From: an uncultured Mollicutes bacterium
GTDB lineage: Bacteria; Bacillota_I; Bacilli_A; Acholeplasmatales; Anaeroplasmataceae
Direction of reading: 5' to 3'
Assembly: GCA_900540705.1 (NCBI GenBank)
Contig: UQGR01000003.1
Coordinates: forward strand, 6,724 to 70,723
DNA length: 64,000 nucleotides
Shown here: piece by piece, positions 40,601 to 49,400 of the stretch
Position numbering within the stretch: position 1 is the stretch's first letter
Layout of the letters: every line of letters starts with the position of its first letter
Notes under the pieces: model-generated
What the model was told of the DNA's origin: nothing
Database searches by the model: none
Seen by the model: only the letters and a program-made list of their open reading frames with translations
Translations under genes and position numbers: made by a program

Positions 40601-40755
40601 ACGGTATACTTTCCTGCTGAGGTATATACCTCATCTACTGGAAGCTTCCCATAAGGACTTCCTGCTGAACTACAGGCAGAAAGTGATATAAGTAACACGA
40701 AGAAGGAAATGATTAGAAACAATCTTCGTGATTTAAAATTCAATTTTTTAAACAT
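37678..40755 (-). CDS. Giant lipoprotein with foldase-like features, first of a tandem pair
   Basis: 1025 residues. A lipobox SLSAC (Cys near residue 28) follows a basic, hydrophobic signal. The N-terminal AGKYTVTKGELWNELK matches the opening of the downstream paralogue, and the C-terminal region contains QTKDGYNLLLITSAD, comparable to the partner's parvulin-like block, and SPVITRYT. The middle is acidic and rich in Asp, Tyr and Ser. AAAGGAG before the ATG supports the start. The divergent yjcZ-like gene lies 188 bases away. Together the two genes form a minus-strand operon ending at a strong bidirectional terminator. Precise function unknown. Confidence 0.65.
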   Translation of the reverse strand: MFKKLNFKSRRLFLIISFFVLLISLSACSSAGSPYGKLPVDEVYTSAGKYTVTKGELWNELKWTAKDILTEKITEVVMKDYVQKVSLVMDKSFSDLTNDEKSSIEENLTEERFGELRSFYSERLEDYVIEDIYNFSFSPKNSYEEIESVEKYDAKKLILKYSDEIYTQYNLKEINGKPFHQFCTEAVEKRENYLTIAKQLKNLYYQSLAKELLAYAVLEEDVKDAYDNRDTDNEDDLGYFTKNEYTSKFKAEFANQADLNLVLIHFSSEAEYTSTLRSFGLKEYKKNLVFIPKPDSVSNFAEYCDYYDKLTTSDLEAPGVYQRLNTLTIAQIYIQMYNYLYGGYRNYIYDESYVSNFDSVEKLINITSSIRDKSGEIEDQEAEIKKISDALIAQKDNYDVDTLYTREEIDDIDSSFSTYLYETLSLPLSSEKNEDDDSLCYSTSVQTYNSSYWIAFKFSQGEDKYEDIYNKNTVDDDLYESIAKDTELKAEIEKLLKQDKITQTAIDSAVKERTDSVAVSIYDEALEISYATGNSNYSKTYGSAPNPNVLATLKYDNKTWNLNIVEDTTDENALLSGAYDILEARSGVTTAIDILSRKVVKNTKSYADTAKDIDTYKDSVEYVLTAFSNDYYASSGYSSSIGKYNFMMLYFHTANIDEIIDNTYRINAAAAKLLTNYNSDQLLDFFKSYSDNIYNNYFSISGKRLVVYRDADDDSEKDDVTEWTESQKRLAQQLVYEIYNELASTTGSHSEALSNIISEINTSARAQFEDNPIAPENKWANYRKAGLNVELIDIEAKNDTTSIDFKLKERMLEIFKSDSYSINQTTPTEYLEDLRKANENPDMILQTKDGYNLLLITSADFQTSAEFKEESDKEGVFKDISVYYNEEYCKIGNVYNDEKQLSKEQIRLYVLEYVSSSTSNLSPSAISSALTNFLSPVITRYTGTETQRDVIIYLIEKKAGALNFGSEAAQERYNNILEINHNTADDYISVYFEEDKTDTLKTYENWWKDLQKIVGEILLNEGEDA

Positions 40756-40943
40756 AATTCAGATAACTCCTTTTTACCAAAAATTTAAACCATAGCACGT
40801 TATATAATATCATTAATAATTGCAAAATGCAATAAATAACTTCATTTTACCTCAAAAATAATTACATATATAGGCGATTATTACTAAATTATTTTATATT
40901 ATTTCATAATATAGTAGTAGAAAGGAAAGGAGGTGCCACATCT

Positions 40944-41036
40944 ATGGCAAACTGTGGATCAAATGAATATGGATATGCTTTAATTCTAGTCTTATTTATT
41001 TTACTTGTCATTATTGGTGCAGCTTGGTTAGCATAA
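40944..41036 (+). CDS. YjcZ-family sporulation peptide (30 residues)
   Basis: ATG 40944 to TAA 41036 encodes 30 residues: a short polar start with Cys4 and GSNEYGYA, then one hydrophobic helix ending AAWLA, the exact layout of YjcZ/YtrH-like small proteins of spore formers (motif GYGxxFALIVVLFILLVIIG). AGGAGGTG at 40929-40935 is an ideal ribosome site. Upstream CATAATATA (40912-40920) resembles a sigma-K type -10 (CATAnnnTA), but the -35 is not clear. A terminator follows. Confidence 0.85.
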   Translation: MANCGSNEYGYALILVLFILLVIIGAAWLA

Positions 41037-41059
41037 GGCTTCCTTATAAATATACCTTT

Positions 41060-41081
41060 AGCCGTTTAATCGGCTTTTTTC
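41060..41081 (+). terminator. Intrinsic terminator after the YjcZ-like gene
   Basis: AGCCG (41060-41064), loop TTTAAT, CGGCT (41071-41075), then a T run. Confidence 0.85.
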
Positions 41082-41082
41082 T

Positions 41083-41111
41083 TTGCAAAAAACGTCGGAA
41101 TATGGTATAAT
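41083..41111 (+). promoter_or_regulatory. Promoter of the walJ/rlmH unit
   Basis: TTGCAA (41083-41088), 17 bp spacer, extended -10 TGGTATAAT (TATAAT 41106-41111), 25 bases before the ATG. Confidence 0.65.
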
Positions 41112-41136
41112 CCTAACTGCTTTTTGAGGTGAAAAT

Positions 41137-41964
41137 ATGAGAATTAAGGTATTGGCTAGTGGTTCTACAGGGAATTGTACGTATGTGGAAACGGCGGATC
41201 ATAAGATTTTGATTGATGCTGGAATCAGTAAAAGAGCCATAGATTTTGAACTGAACAAAATAGGAATAAACTTTTCTTCGATTGACACACTATTAATAAC
41301 CCATGAGCATGATGACCATGTTCGTTCCTTAGGAACCGTGTTAAAGGCTGGAAATTTGACCTGCTATATGACGAGCGGAACCTATAAGGCTTTGGGAAAT
41401 GGAAGAAATGAGGCTTTAAAGAAGATATTGCAGGAGAAAATAACCAGTGGTGCGATACTATTATTAAATAGGATAGACGAGTCTATGTTTTATCCGGAAA
41501 TCAGTTTAGATGAGACGCTCATCCAGGTTTTACCTACCTTTCATGATGCCTTAGAGCCTGTTGGATATAAAATCAGTGATTCTATGCAGAGTATAGTTTA
41601 TATCACGGATACAGGTTATGTGCATACCTCCTTATATGAAACGATTCGCAATGCAAACTGCTATGTCCTAGAGTTTAACCATGACCCTTATATTTTGATG
41701 TCCTCAAACCGAACTTATGCATTAAAAATGAGAATTTTATCAGACCATGGGCATTTATCGAATGAAGATGCGTTTGTAACCCTTGCTCACATCATGGGAG
41801 AACGTACGAAAATTGTGTTTTATGCTCATATTTCTCAGGAATGTAATTTGACTGAAATTATAGAGCTGACTGGGAAAAAGGTGATGGGGGATTTAGGTAT
41901 GGATACTTCAGGAGTAAAATTTGTGGTAACCTCTCCAGTTGCTACTGAGGTGTATCAATTATGA
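41137..41964 (+). CDS. MBL-fold metallo-hydrolase, WalJ/YycJ family
   Basis: 275 residues with a start typical of YycJ (RIKVLASGSTGNCTYVE), metal ligands in HEHDDH near residue 58, and later FHDALEP, ITDTGYV and a C-terminal HISQECN. YycJ/WalJ of Bacillus is an exonuclease-like MBL protein encoded next to walRK; here walRK is absent and the partner is rlmH, which overlaps by 4 bases. GAGGTG precedes the ATG. Confidence 0.88.
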   Translation: MRIKVLASGSTGNCTYVETADHKILIDAGISKRAIDFELNKIGINFSSIDTLLITHEHDDHVRSLGTVLKAGNLTCYMTSGTYKALGNGRNEALKKILQEKITSGAILLLNRIDESMFYPEISLDETLIQVLPTFHDALEPVGYKISDSMQSIVYITDTGYVHTSLYETIRNANCYVLEFNHDPYILMSSNRTYALKMRILSDHGHLSNEDAFVTLAHIMGERTKIVFYAHISQECNLTEIIELTGKKVMGDLGMDTSGVKFVVTSPVATEVYQL

Positions 41965-42440
41965 AAATAACGATTGCCAGTGTTGGAAATATCAAAGAGA
42001 AATATTTAAAGGACGCTATCACAGAATATTCTAAAAGAATCTCCAAGTACTGTCAGCTTTCCTTTGTCTCTGTTGCAGATGAACCGATTTTAGATAAAGC
42101 CTCTGCAGGAGAAATGGAAATTATCAAGGAGAGGGAAGCAGAAAGGCTACTTAAAGCTCTTCCCAGCAATGCCTATAAGATTGCCCTGAACCTAAAGGGG
42201 ACTATGCTTTCTAGTCCTGAGCTTGCTCAAAAAATGGACAATGTTTTTTCTTATTCTAGCTCCCACATCGTTTTTGTAATAGGAGGATCCTTAGGCTTAG
42301 GGGAATCCTTGCTTCGCCAGATGGATTATCATTTATGCTTTTCTAAGCTGACATTTCCGCATCAGCTGATGCAGGTGATTTTATTAGAACAGATTTACAG
42401 AGCCTTTAAAATTAATCATAATGAAACATATCATAAATAG
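41961..42440 (+). CDS. rlmH: 23S rRNA pseudouridine1915 N3-methyltransferase
   Basis: 159 residues with the SPOUT pattern: MKITIASVGNIKEKYLKDAI start, HIVFVIGGSLGLGESLL knot strand, and C-terminal KLTFPHQLMQVILLEQIYRA followed by NHNETYHK (family: GxPYHK). It methylates a pseudouridine in helix 69. Its ATG overlaps the WalJ stop (ATGA). Confidence 0.97.
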   Translation: MKITIASVGNIKEKYLKDAITEYSKRISKYCQLSFVSVADEPILDKASAGEMEIIKEREAERLLKALPSNAYKIALNLKGTMLSSPELAQKMDNVFSYSSSHIVFVIGGSLGLGESLLRQMDYHLCFSKLTFPHQLMQVILLEQIYRAFKINHNETYHK

Positions 42441-42452
42441 GTAGGTGGTATC

Positions 42453-43850
42453 ATGCTTAGAATTTTTGATACAAGACGATATGTAAAGGAAAATGAAATA
42501 GAAGGGGAAATCCCTAAGTATTCTAAGGTTTCTAAAGATGTGATGAAGATTGTTTGGCCTTCTATGGTTGAAGGCTTTTTAGTCGCTCTAGTAACTATGT
42601 TTGATGGGATTATGGTATCCTCTATCGGCAATGATGCTAATGCGGCAGTAACAATCACAAAACAGCCCATTTATTTTATGATATGCTTTATCACAGCGCT
42701 GAATATAGCTGTAACTGCGATTGTATCTAGACGATTTGGTGCTAAAAACAGGGAATCTGTGAATCGTACCATGCATGAGGGACTTAAGCTTTCGGTAATG
42801 ATAGCGGTTGTCCTTAGCATATTGGTGGCTGTATTTTCTCGTCAGTTTTGCCAGCTTATGGGGGCAACTGAAAATACGATAGATTATGCGACTACCTACT
42901 TATCCATCATCGCCTCAGGCTTTATATTCAATGCCCTGCGGTTGACCATCAATGCCTGTCAAAGAGGTATTGGCAAGACAAAGATTTCTATGCTGACGAA
43001 TTTAGTGGCCAATTTAGTGAATATTGGTCTAAATTATCTGCTGATTAATGGGAACTGGGGATTCCCAAAGCTTGGGATTGCAGGAGCTGCCATTGCCACC
43101 GTCATCGGTAATGCAGTTGCCTTCCTGATTTGTCTTGTTACCATTTTGCTTCCTAAGGGGTATTTGAAATTGTCCTTTAAGCAGCTATTTACCCTAGATA
43201 AGGAAACACTTGGCGCAATTGGCCATATTTTACCCTCTACCCTGATTGACCAAATTTTCTTAAGAATTGGCTTCATTTTATTTGCGATGATTGTCAATTA
43301 TTTAGGCGATGATGCAACCTATGTACATGGCATATGTAACGATATGAACTCTTTAATGTTTACGCTTGCGGATGGATTTTCCATAGGAACTGCCGCGGTT
43401 GTAGGACATAGACTAGGAGAAAAGCGTAAGGATTTGGCTGTAGTGTATGCAAAGGTCAGTATGATGATTTCCTTTTTGTGTGCAATCATAATCTGCTTGT
43501 TTATGGTTTTAGCCCGAAAGCCACTGATTAGTCTTTATTCCCCAGAAACAGAGGAACGGGCAAATACAGCTGCCATCATCATGATTATTGCGGCCTTTAC
43601 CACCCTTCCCCAGAACATTCAATGGGTGATTACGGGTATTTTAAGAGGAAGTGGGGATACTAAGTTTACAGCTACAACCTCCCTAGTGAGTGTAACCTGT
43701 GTGCGGCCTTTAGTTTCCTACCTGCTTTGTTACCCCGCTGGACTCGGTGTAATTGGGGCTTGGATAGGAATGCTGATTGACCAAAGCCTGCGGTTAAGCC
43801 TCAATATTTGGCGTTTTGGAAAGCGAAAATGGCTGCATATTCGAGTTTAA
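42453..43850 (+). CDS. MATE-family multidrug/Na+ efflux transporter
   Basis: 465 residues with 12 hydrophobic helices and MATE motifs: VWPSMVEGFLVALVTMFDGIMVS at the start (read in parts), RRFGAKNRESVNRTMHEG, and GIGKTKISMLTNLVANLVNI in the N-half; GTAAVVGHRLGEKRKD and GILRGSGDTKFTATT in the C-half. Substrate unknown. GGTGG precedes the ATG, 12 bases after rlmH. Confidence 0.93.
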   Translation: MLRIFDTRRYVKENEIEGEIPKYSKVSKDVMKIVWPSMVEGFLVALVTMFDGIMVSSIGNDANAAVTITKQPIYFMICFITALNIAVTAIVSRRFGAKNRESVNRTMHEGLKLSVMIAVVLSILVAVFSRQFCQLMGATENTIDYATTYLSIIASGFIFNALRLTINACQRGIGKTKISMLTNLVANLVNIGLNYLLINGNWGFPKLGIAGAAIATVIGNAVAFLICLVTILLPKGYLKLSFKQLFTLDKETLGAIGHILPSTLIDQIFLRIGFILFAMIVNYLGDDATYVHGICNDMNSLMFTLADGFSIGTAAVVGHRLGEKRKDLAVVYAKVSMMISFLCAIIICLFMVLARKPLISLYSPETEERANTAAIIMIIAAFTTLPQNIQWVITGILRGSGDTKFTATTSLVSVTCVRPLVSYLLCYPAGLGVIGAWIGMLIDQSLRLSLNIWRFGKRKWLHIRV

Positions 43851-43870
43851 TAAAAGGGCTTTCATTTTCG

Positions 43871-43899
43871 TTGACTATTCCTGTTTTGCGTGGTAAAAT
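43871..43899 (+). promoter_or_regulatory. Promoter of the uxaBAC operon
   Basis: TTGACT (43871-43876), 17 bp spacer ending TGG, TAAAAT (43894-43899). A second TATAAT lies at 43905-43910. No clear operator palindrome was recognised. Confidence 0.65.
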
Positions 43900-43957
43900 T
43901 AGGATATAATAAAGAGGGCACTTTTGTTAAGAAAGGTGTAAATGGAGGAAATATATT

Positions 43958-45415
43958 GTGGAAAATTTGAGTAGTAAACTTGTTGAAAAGGTGAAACATC
44001 CTGTAAAAATTATGCAATTTGGAGAGGGTAACTTTTTAAGAGCCTTCATCGACTGGATTGTGGATTCTATGAATAAAAAGGCAGACTTTAATGCAGGGGT
44101 AGTGGTTGTTCAGCCAATGCCATTTGGACGTGTAAAGGAGTTAGCTTCTGCAGATGGTCTTTATACCTTATACCTACAAGGTATAAATAATGGACAAACG
44201 GTTAAAACCCACCAGGTGATTGATTGTTTAGAGGATTTCATAAATCCTTTTGAGGAATATCAAAAATATTTAGACTATGCCAAGAGTGAGGATTTGGAGT
44301 TTATCATTTCTAATACCACCGAAGCAGGAATTGCGTTTGATCCAAAGGATACGGATTTTACAAAGACGCCTAACAGCTTCCCAGGAAAGCTTTTAGCATT
44401 CTTAAAGGCTCGTTATGACCACTTTAAGGGCGATGTGAAAAAAGGCTTAGAAATCATCCCTTGTGAGCTGATTGACCATAATGGAGATACCTTAAAGGAG
44501 ATTTTGGTTCAGCTTGCAGAGCATAACCATATGGACAAAGCATTTATTGACTGGGTGGAGAATGCAAACCGGTATTACAATACTTTAGTAGATAGAATTG
44601 TTCCAGGATATCCAAGAAATGAGGATAAGGAGCTATGGAACCAGCTAGGCTATGTAGACAACAATATGGTGGTAGGAGAGATTTTCCATTTATGGGTAAT
44701 TGATGGAAAGACAGTAAAGGATTTAGAAACGAAGCTTCCTACTGCCAAGGCTGGCTTAAATGTTTTATTTGTTGACTCTATTAAGCCTTATAAGGAAAGA
44801 AAGGTTAAAATCTTAAATGGTTCTCATACCTGTTTAGTACCAGTTTCTTATTTATCAGGTATTGATACCGTTCGGGAAACCATTGAGGACAAGCAGCTGA
44901 ATCAGTTTGTTTTAGATTTTATTTTTAATGAGGTTGTCCCTACCATCAATATTCCAAGAGACCAAATGGATTCTTATGCAAATAGTGTTTTAGAGCGTTA
45001 TGGTAATCCTTTTGTTCGTCATGAGCTGATGAGTATTGCCTTAAATTCTGTAACGAAGTATAAGACAAGAATTTTACCTACGGTTCTACAGAATCTAGAG
45101 GATTTAAAGCATTTCCCAGACCACGCTTTATTTAGTCTTGCCGCACTGATGGTATTTTACAGAGGAAAACGTGGCGAAGAGGATATCAAGCTTGCGGATG
45201 ATGCCTGGGCTTTAGATATGTTTAAGGAGCTATGGGCTGACTTTGATGGTTCTAAGGCTGCTTGTGGTAAAATTGCTCAGCATGTCTTATCTTTAAAGAG
45301 CCATTGGGAAGTTGATTTAACAAAGTATGATGGAGTTTTAGAGTTTGTAACAGACTGCTTATATGAAATAACGTCTACGTCTATGCGTGAGGCTTTAGCG
45401 AAGCAGGTTAAATAA
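43958..45415 (+). CDS. uxaB: Tagaturonate reductase (altronate oxidoreductase)
   Basis: 485 residues, mannitol-dehydrogenase family. An N-terminal Rossmann start (IMQFGEGNFLRAFIDWIVD) is followed by the C-terminal domain with KILNGSHTCLVPVSYLSG (family catalytic KxxxxNxxH). It reduces tagaturonate to altronate with NADH in galacturonate breakdown. The start is GTG 43958 with TGGAGG nine bases before it. First gene of a uxaB-uxaA-uxaC operon. Confidence 0.95.
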   Translation: MENLSSKLVEKVKHPVKIMQFGEGNFLRAFIDWIVDSMNKKADFNAGVVVVQPMPFGRVKELASADGLYTLYLQGINNGQTVKTHQVIDCLEDFINPFEEYQKYLDYAKSEDLEFIISNTTEAGIAFDPKDTDFTKTPNSFPGKLLAFLKARYDHFKGDVKKGLEIIPCELIDHNGDTLKEILVQLAEHNHMDKAFIDWVENANRYYNTLVDRIVPGYPRNEDKELWNQLGYVDNNMVVGEIFHLWVIDGKTVKDLETKLPTAKAGLNVLFVDSIKPYKERKVKILNGSHTCLVPVSYLSGIDTVRETIEDKQLNQFVLDFIFNEVVPTINIPRDQMDSYANSVLERYGNPFVRHELMSIALNSVTKYKTRILPTVLQNLEDLKHFPDHALFSLAALMVFYRGKRGEEDIKLADDAWALDMFKELWADFDGSKAACGKIAQHVLSLKSHWEVDLTKYDGVLEFVTDCLYEITSTSMREALAKQVK

Positions 45416-45439
45416 TAAAAAATTCTTAAAGGAGAAACT

Positions 45440-46918
45440 ATGAAAGACTATATTATCATTAATCAGTTTGATAATGTTGCTGTTGTGCTACGTCCTTTTA
45501 CTAAGGGAGAAAGCGTGGAAGGTGTCCTGCTTTTAGAGGATATTCCTCAGGCACATAAGGTGGCTTTAAAACCGATAAAACAGGGAGAAAATATTATTAA
45601 ATATGGGGCTCCTATTGGTCATGCCACTAAGGATATCCAACCAGGAGAGCATGTCCATACCCACAATGTTGCGACCAATTTAGATGATGTAATATCTTAC
45701 ACCTATGAGCCAAACTATCCTGAGGTTTTAGGCTATGCATCCGATAGAACCGTAGAGGTATATGAGCGTTCTACCCATGAATACGGAATTCGAAATGAGC
45801 TATGGGTAATTCAAACGGTTGGCTGCGTTTCTGGTATGGCTAAGGATATGATTGAAAATTTTAAACGGAAATATGACACTTCAAAGATTGATGGTGTTTA
45901 TACCTTCCAGCATCCATTTGGCTGTAGCCAGATGGGGTCAGATTTAGAGCTCACAAGAACCTTGTTACAGGATATGGTAAAGCATCCAAATGCTGGCGGT
46001 GTTCTGGTTTTAGGCTTGGGCTGTGAAGAGAATTTAATCTCAACTTTTAAAGAGACCTTAGGAGCATATGATGAAAAAAGAACTCGTTTCTTGGTTGCTC
46101 AGGAGGTTGAGGATGAGGTAGAAGAGGGAACCAAGCTTTTAAAGGAGCTTTATGACCAGATGAAGGATGACAAAAGGGTTACCAAACCGCTTTCTGTACT
46201 ACGCATCGGTCTAAAATGTGGTGGCTCTGATGGAATGTCTGGAATTACAGCAAATCCGTTGTTAGGTCGTTTTTCTGATTTCCTTTCCTTAAATGGGGCA
46301 ACGACTGTTTTAGGTGAGGTTCCAGAAATGTTTGGAGCTGAAAAGCTTTTAATGGCAAGAGCTAAGGATACATTGACCTTTGATAAAATTGTGAATCTTA
46401 TCAATGAATTCAAGGTATATTTTAAGAACCACAATCAGGTGATTTATGATAATCCATCCCCAGGAAATAAAAAGGGTGGCATTACTACCCTAGAGGATAA
46501 ATCCTTAGGCTGTACCCAAAAGGCAGGCGCTTCCGTTGTACAGGACGTTTTGAAAATGGGAGAACGGATTAAGACGAATGGATTGAATTTGCTTTGTACT
46601 CCAGGCAATGATTTGGTTGCTACAACAACCTTAGGCTGTGCGGGATGTCAGATGGTTTTATTCACCACAGGACGTGGAACTCCATTTGGTGGATTTGTTC
46701 CTACCGTAAAGATTGCTACCAATACAGCACTGGCAACCAAAAAATCTAACTGGATTGACTTTAATGCTGGTGACCTGGTTGATAAAAAGGATATGGATCA
46801 GCTGTTAGAAGAATTTATTGATTTCTTATGTGATGTTGCATCTGGTAAGAAATTAGCAAAAAATGAGCAAAATAACTTCCGTGAAATTTCTATTTTCAAG
46901 GACGGAGTCGTATTATAA
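45440..46918 (+). CDS. uxaA: Altronate dehydratase
   Basis: 492 residues. N-terminal SAF domain (about 1-95; GAPIGHATKDIQPGEHVHTHN) and the large UxaA catalytic domain (HPFGCSQMGSDLE, LGLGCEENL, GLKCGGSDGMSGITANPLLG, TTLGCAGCQMVLFTTGRGTP) with conserved cysteines for iron. It converts altronate to 2-keto-3-deoxygluconate. AAAGGAG precedes the ATG; 24 bases after uxaB. Confidence 0.96.
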   Translation: MKDYIIINQFDNVAVVLRPFTKGESVEGVLLLEDIPQAHKVALKPIKQGENIIKYGAPIGHATKDIQPGEHVHTHNVATNLDDVISYTYEPNYPEVLGYASDRTVEVYERSTHEYGIRNELWVIQTVGCVSGMAKDMIENFKRKYDTSKIDGVYTFQHPFGCSQMGSDLELTRTLLQDMVKHPNAGGVLVLGLGCEENLISTFKETLGAYDEKRTRFLVAQEVEDEVEEGTKLLKELYDQMKDDKRVTKPLSVLRIGLKCGGSDGMSGITANPLLGRFSDFLSLNGATTVLGEVPEMFGAEKLLMARAKDTLTFDKIVNLINEFKVYFKNHNQVIYDNPSPGNKKGGITTLEDKSLGCTQKAGASVVQDVLKMGERIKTNGLNLLCTPGNDLVATTTLGCAGCQMVLFTTGRGTPFGGFVPTVKIATNTALATKKSNWIDFNAGDLVDKKDMDQLLEEFIDFLCDVASGKKLAKNEQNNFREISIFKDGVVL

Positions 46919-46932
46919 CAAGGAGAAAAGAT

Positions 46933-48345
46933 ATGAAAGCATTTATGGATAAGGATTTCCTATTAACAACGGAAACCGCTAAGAAATTATATCATGAGCA
47001 TGCGGAGCACATGCCAATTATTGACTATCATTGTCATTTGCAGCCAAAGGAAATTTATGAGGATAAAAAATTCAGAAATTTAGCTGAGGTTTGGTTAGGT
47101 GCTGGTGACCGGTATGGTGACCATTATAAATGGAGAAGCCTACGGGCAAGAGGTTATGAGGAGGATTCTATTTCAGGTCCTGAGGATGACTATAAAAAAT
47201 ATATGCAGTTTGTTGAGTCTATGCCTTACTTTGTAGGAAATCCTCTCTATCACTGGTCTCATTTAGAGATGCGCAGATATTTTGATATTTCTGAAATCAT
47301 CAATAAGGACAATGCTAAGGTGATTTGGGATAAGGCTAATCAAAAGCTTGAAACCTTGACTGCAAGAGAAATGATGTATAAATTCAAGGTAGATACTGTT
47401 TGTACTACGGATGATCCAGTGGATAGTCTAGAATGGCATAAGAAGATGAATGCAGATGATACTCTAAAGGTACATGTCCGTCCAGCCTTCCGTCCAGATA
47501 AGGCCATCAATGTTGAACTGGATTGGTTTGAGTCTTGGGTAAATCAGCTAGCTGGTGTTGTCGGCTACCCGATTAAATCCTTAAAGGATTTAGAGCGTGC
47601 TTTGGCAGAAAGAATTGAATTCTTCCATCAAATGGGGTCTAGACTTTCTGACCATGCCTTAGATGTTGTTCACTATGCCCCTTGTACCTATGATCAGGCA
47701 AATGCAGTGTTTAAAAAGGGGATGGCTCACAAGCCTGTAACAGAACAGGAGCAGGATTGGTATAAGGGCTATATTTTAGTGTTCTTAGGCAAGGAATATC
47801 ATAAGCATGGCTGGGTTCAGCAGTACCATATTGGAGCTCTTAGAAATAATTCAAAATCCATGCTTAAGAAGATTGGTCCAGATACAGGCTTTGATGCGAT
47901 TGAGGACCAGAACTATATGGCTAAGCTGTCTGCTCTTTTAGGAGCTTTAGATGAAACAGACGAGCTTCCTAAAACTATCTTATATTGCTTGAATCCAAGA
48001 GACAATTATGCTCTTACCGTTTTATCCGGTTGCTTCCAGAAGGAAGGCGTTAAGGGAAGAGTTCAGGTAGGTACAGCTTGGTGGTTCTTAGACCAGCAGG
48101 ATGGTATGCGTCAAAATCTTGAAACTCTTATGCAGGTAGGCTTGATTGCTCAGTCTGTTGGTATGCTTACAGACTCCAGAAGCTTCCTAGCTTATCCTCG
48201 TCATGAATATTATCGTCGTTTGTTATGTCAAATGCTTGGTAACCTAGTAGAGTCAGGTCAGTATCCAGTAGAGGAACTTGAAACTTTAGGAAAAATTGTT
48301 GAGGATGTTTGTTACAACAACGCAAAGGAATTCTTTGGTTTTTAA
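46933..48345 (+). CDS. uxaC: Glucuronate (uronate) isomerase
   Basis: 470 residues, the standard length. Amidohydrolase-like metal motif DYHCHLQPKEI near residue 30, then WRSLRARG, CTTDDPVDSLEWH, and C-terminal WWFLDQQDGM and DSRSFLAYPRHEYYRR. It interconverts glucuronate/fructuronate and galacturonate/tagaturonate. Last gene of the uxa operon, 14 bases after uxaA and ended by a hairpin. No kdgK, kdgA, transporter or regulator is found here. Confidence 0.97.
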   Translation: MKAFMDKDFLLTTETAKKLYHEHAEHMPIIDYHCHLQPKEIYEDKKFRNLAEVWLGAGDRYGDHYKWRSLRARGYEEDSISGPEDDYKKYMQFVESMPYFVGNPLYHWSHLEMRRYFDISEIINKDNAKVIWDKANQKLETLTAREMMYKFKVDTVCTTDDPVDSLEWHKKMNADDTLKVHVRPAFRPDKAINVELDWFESWVNQLAGVVGYPIKSLKDLERALAERIEFFHQMGSRLSDHALDVVHYAPCTYDQANAVFKKGMAHKPVTEQEQDWYKGYILVFLGKEYHKHGWVQQYHIGALRNNSKSMLKKIGPDTGFDAIEDQNYMAKLSALLGALDETDELPKTILYCLNPRDNYALTVLSGCFQKEGVKGRVQVGTAWWFLDQQDGMRQNLETLMQVGLIAQSVGMLTDSRSFLAYPRHEYYRRLLCQMLGNLVESGQYPVEELETLGKIVEDVCYNNAKEFFGF

Positions 48346-48364
48346 AATCAGTGAATTTAACATG

Positions 48365-48391
48365 GTCCTAAGATGAATCTTAGGACTTTTT
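48365..48391 (+). terminator. Intrinsic terminator after uxaBAC
   Basis: GTCCTAAGA (48365-48373), loop TGAA, TCTTAGGAC (48378-48386), then five T. Confidence 0.9.
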
Positions 48392-48437
48392 ATTTTGTGG
48401 TAAATAGTGTATAATAGTAAAATAGTGAGGTGTGATT

Positions 48438-48941
48438 ATGGAAAAGAATCTGCTATGCTCCTTTGAGCCAGAAATGAAATTTGATAAAGATTGCTTCAAG
48501 GTTTACTATCAAGTATTTTTAAAAAGATCATGGCCTCTATATGGTTATATTTTATTTTTCTCGATTGTTTTTATCGTATTTTATATTTTATGGCCAAGTA
48601 CCATCAATTTAGTTTGTGCAATTTTATGGCCGATATTAGCTACACTCCTCTTTGTAGGATTAGGTGGCTTATATAGAGCTTTTCGCTATAAGAAAAAAAT
48701 AGAAACCAAAATAAAAAATATCAATGTTTTGGTTTATTCGGATTTGTTTGAAATTTCTTATGTGATTGATGGTAATTCCTATACGGACCAGTATAGCTAT
48801 ACCAATTTGAAAAAATTAATTTATAATTCCCAAAAGGAAAAACTCTTTTTTCTCTGGAAAAATGGTGCTTTTTTTGCATTTGATAAAAGTGATTTTAATT
48901 TAGAGGCATTTGAGTTTTTAAGTGCTTATTTTCATTTATAA
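48438..48941 (+). CDS. YcxB-like small membrane protein
   Basis: 167 residues. Two adjacent hydrophobic helices (about 30-50 and 58-78) lie between an N-terminal soluble piece and a C-terminal domain with VLVYSDLFEISYVIDGNSYTDQ and LKKLIYNSQKEKLFFLW, a pattern of YcxB-type (PH-like) domains. ATG 48438 is chosen since TGAGG lies seven bases before it; GTG 48432 is too close. Function unknown. Confidence 0.65.
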   Translation: MEKNLLCSFEPEMKFDKDCFKVYYQVFLKRSWPLYGYILFFSIVFIVFYILWPSTINLVCAILWPILATLLFVGLGGLYRAFRYKKKIETKIKNINVLVYSDLFEISYVIDGNSYTDQYSYTNLKKLIYNSQKEKLFFLWKNGAFFAFDKSDFNLEAFEFLSAYFHL

Positions 48942-48966
48942 TTTTTTAAAAAAGGAGTTAGAATTT

Positions 48967-49389
48967 ATGCTAAAAAGATTGAATATTATTCATATTAGTC
49001 TACTAATTTTAGATATTGCCATCATACCCGTTGTAGGATTTATTCAAGGCTTTGATACGCCAGACACCTTTATTACAGTTTTATCCACCATCCTGTTGGG
49101 GCACCCACTGATTTATTTAATTATGATGCTATTTAAAACCTCAATGGTTCAGGAATATGAGGCACCAAGGTTTATGCCGCTTTGTATGGTGCTCACCATT
49201 TTGTTAGGCTGTTTAATCTGGTATTGCTTTTTCCATATCACCTTTGTGTTTGTAAACACTATTGCGTTATGGTATAGCTTAGTGCTTTTATCTGTAGCGA
49301 TTCCATATTTGATTTTTAAGCTTGTAAGCTATATTTCTGAAAAGAAAAAGCCAAAACAGCAAGGACCAAAATTTATAAAGAATAAATAG
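48967..49389 (+). CDS. Small multi-helix membrane protein
   Basis: 140 residues with about four hydrophobic helices and a basic C-terminus (EKKKPKQQG). ATG 48967 is chosen because AAGGAG lies nine bases upstream; an upstream in-frame ATG at 48922 would overlap the preceding gene. It ends 11 bases before leuS. No family recognised. Confidence 0.6.
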   Translation: MLKRLNIIHISLLILDIAIIPVVGFIQGFDTPDTFITVLSTILLGHPLIYLIMMLFKTSMVQEYEAPRFMPLCMVLTILLGCLIWYCFFHITFVFVNTIALWYSLVLLSVAIPYLIFKLVSYISEKKKPKQQGPKFIKNK

Positions 49390-49400
49390 GGAGTGATAGT

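Noticed and set aside
49330..49400. T-box leader before leuS
   Set aside because: Only 11 bases separate the preceding gene and leuS, with no room for a T-box.
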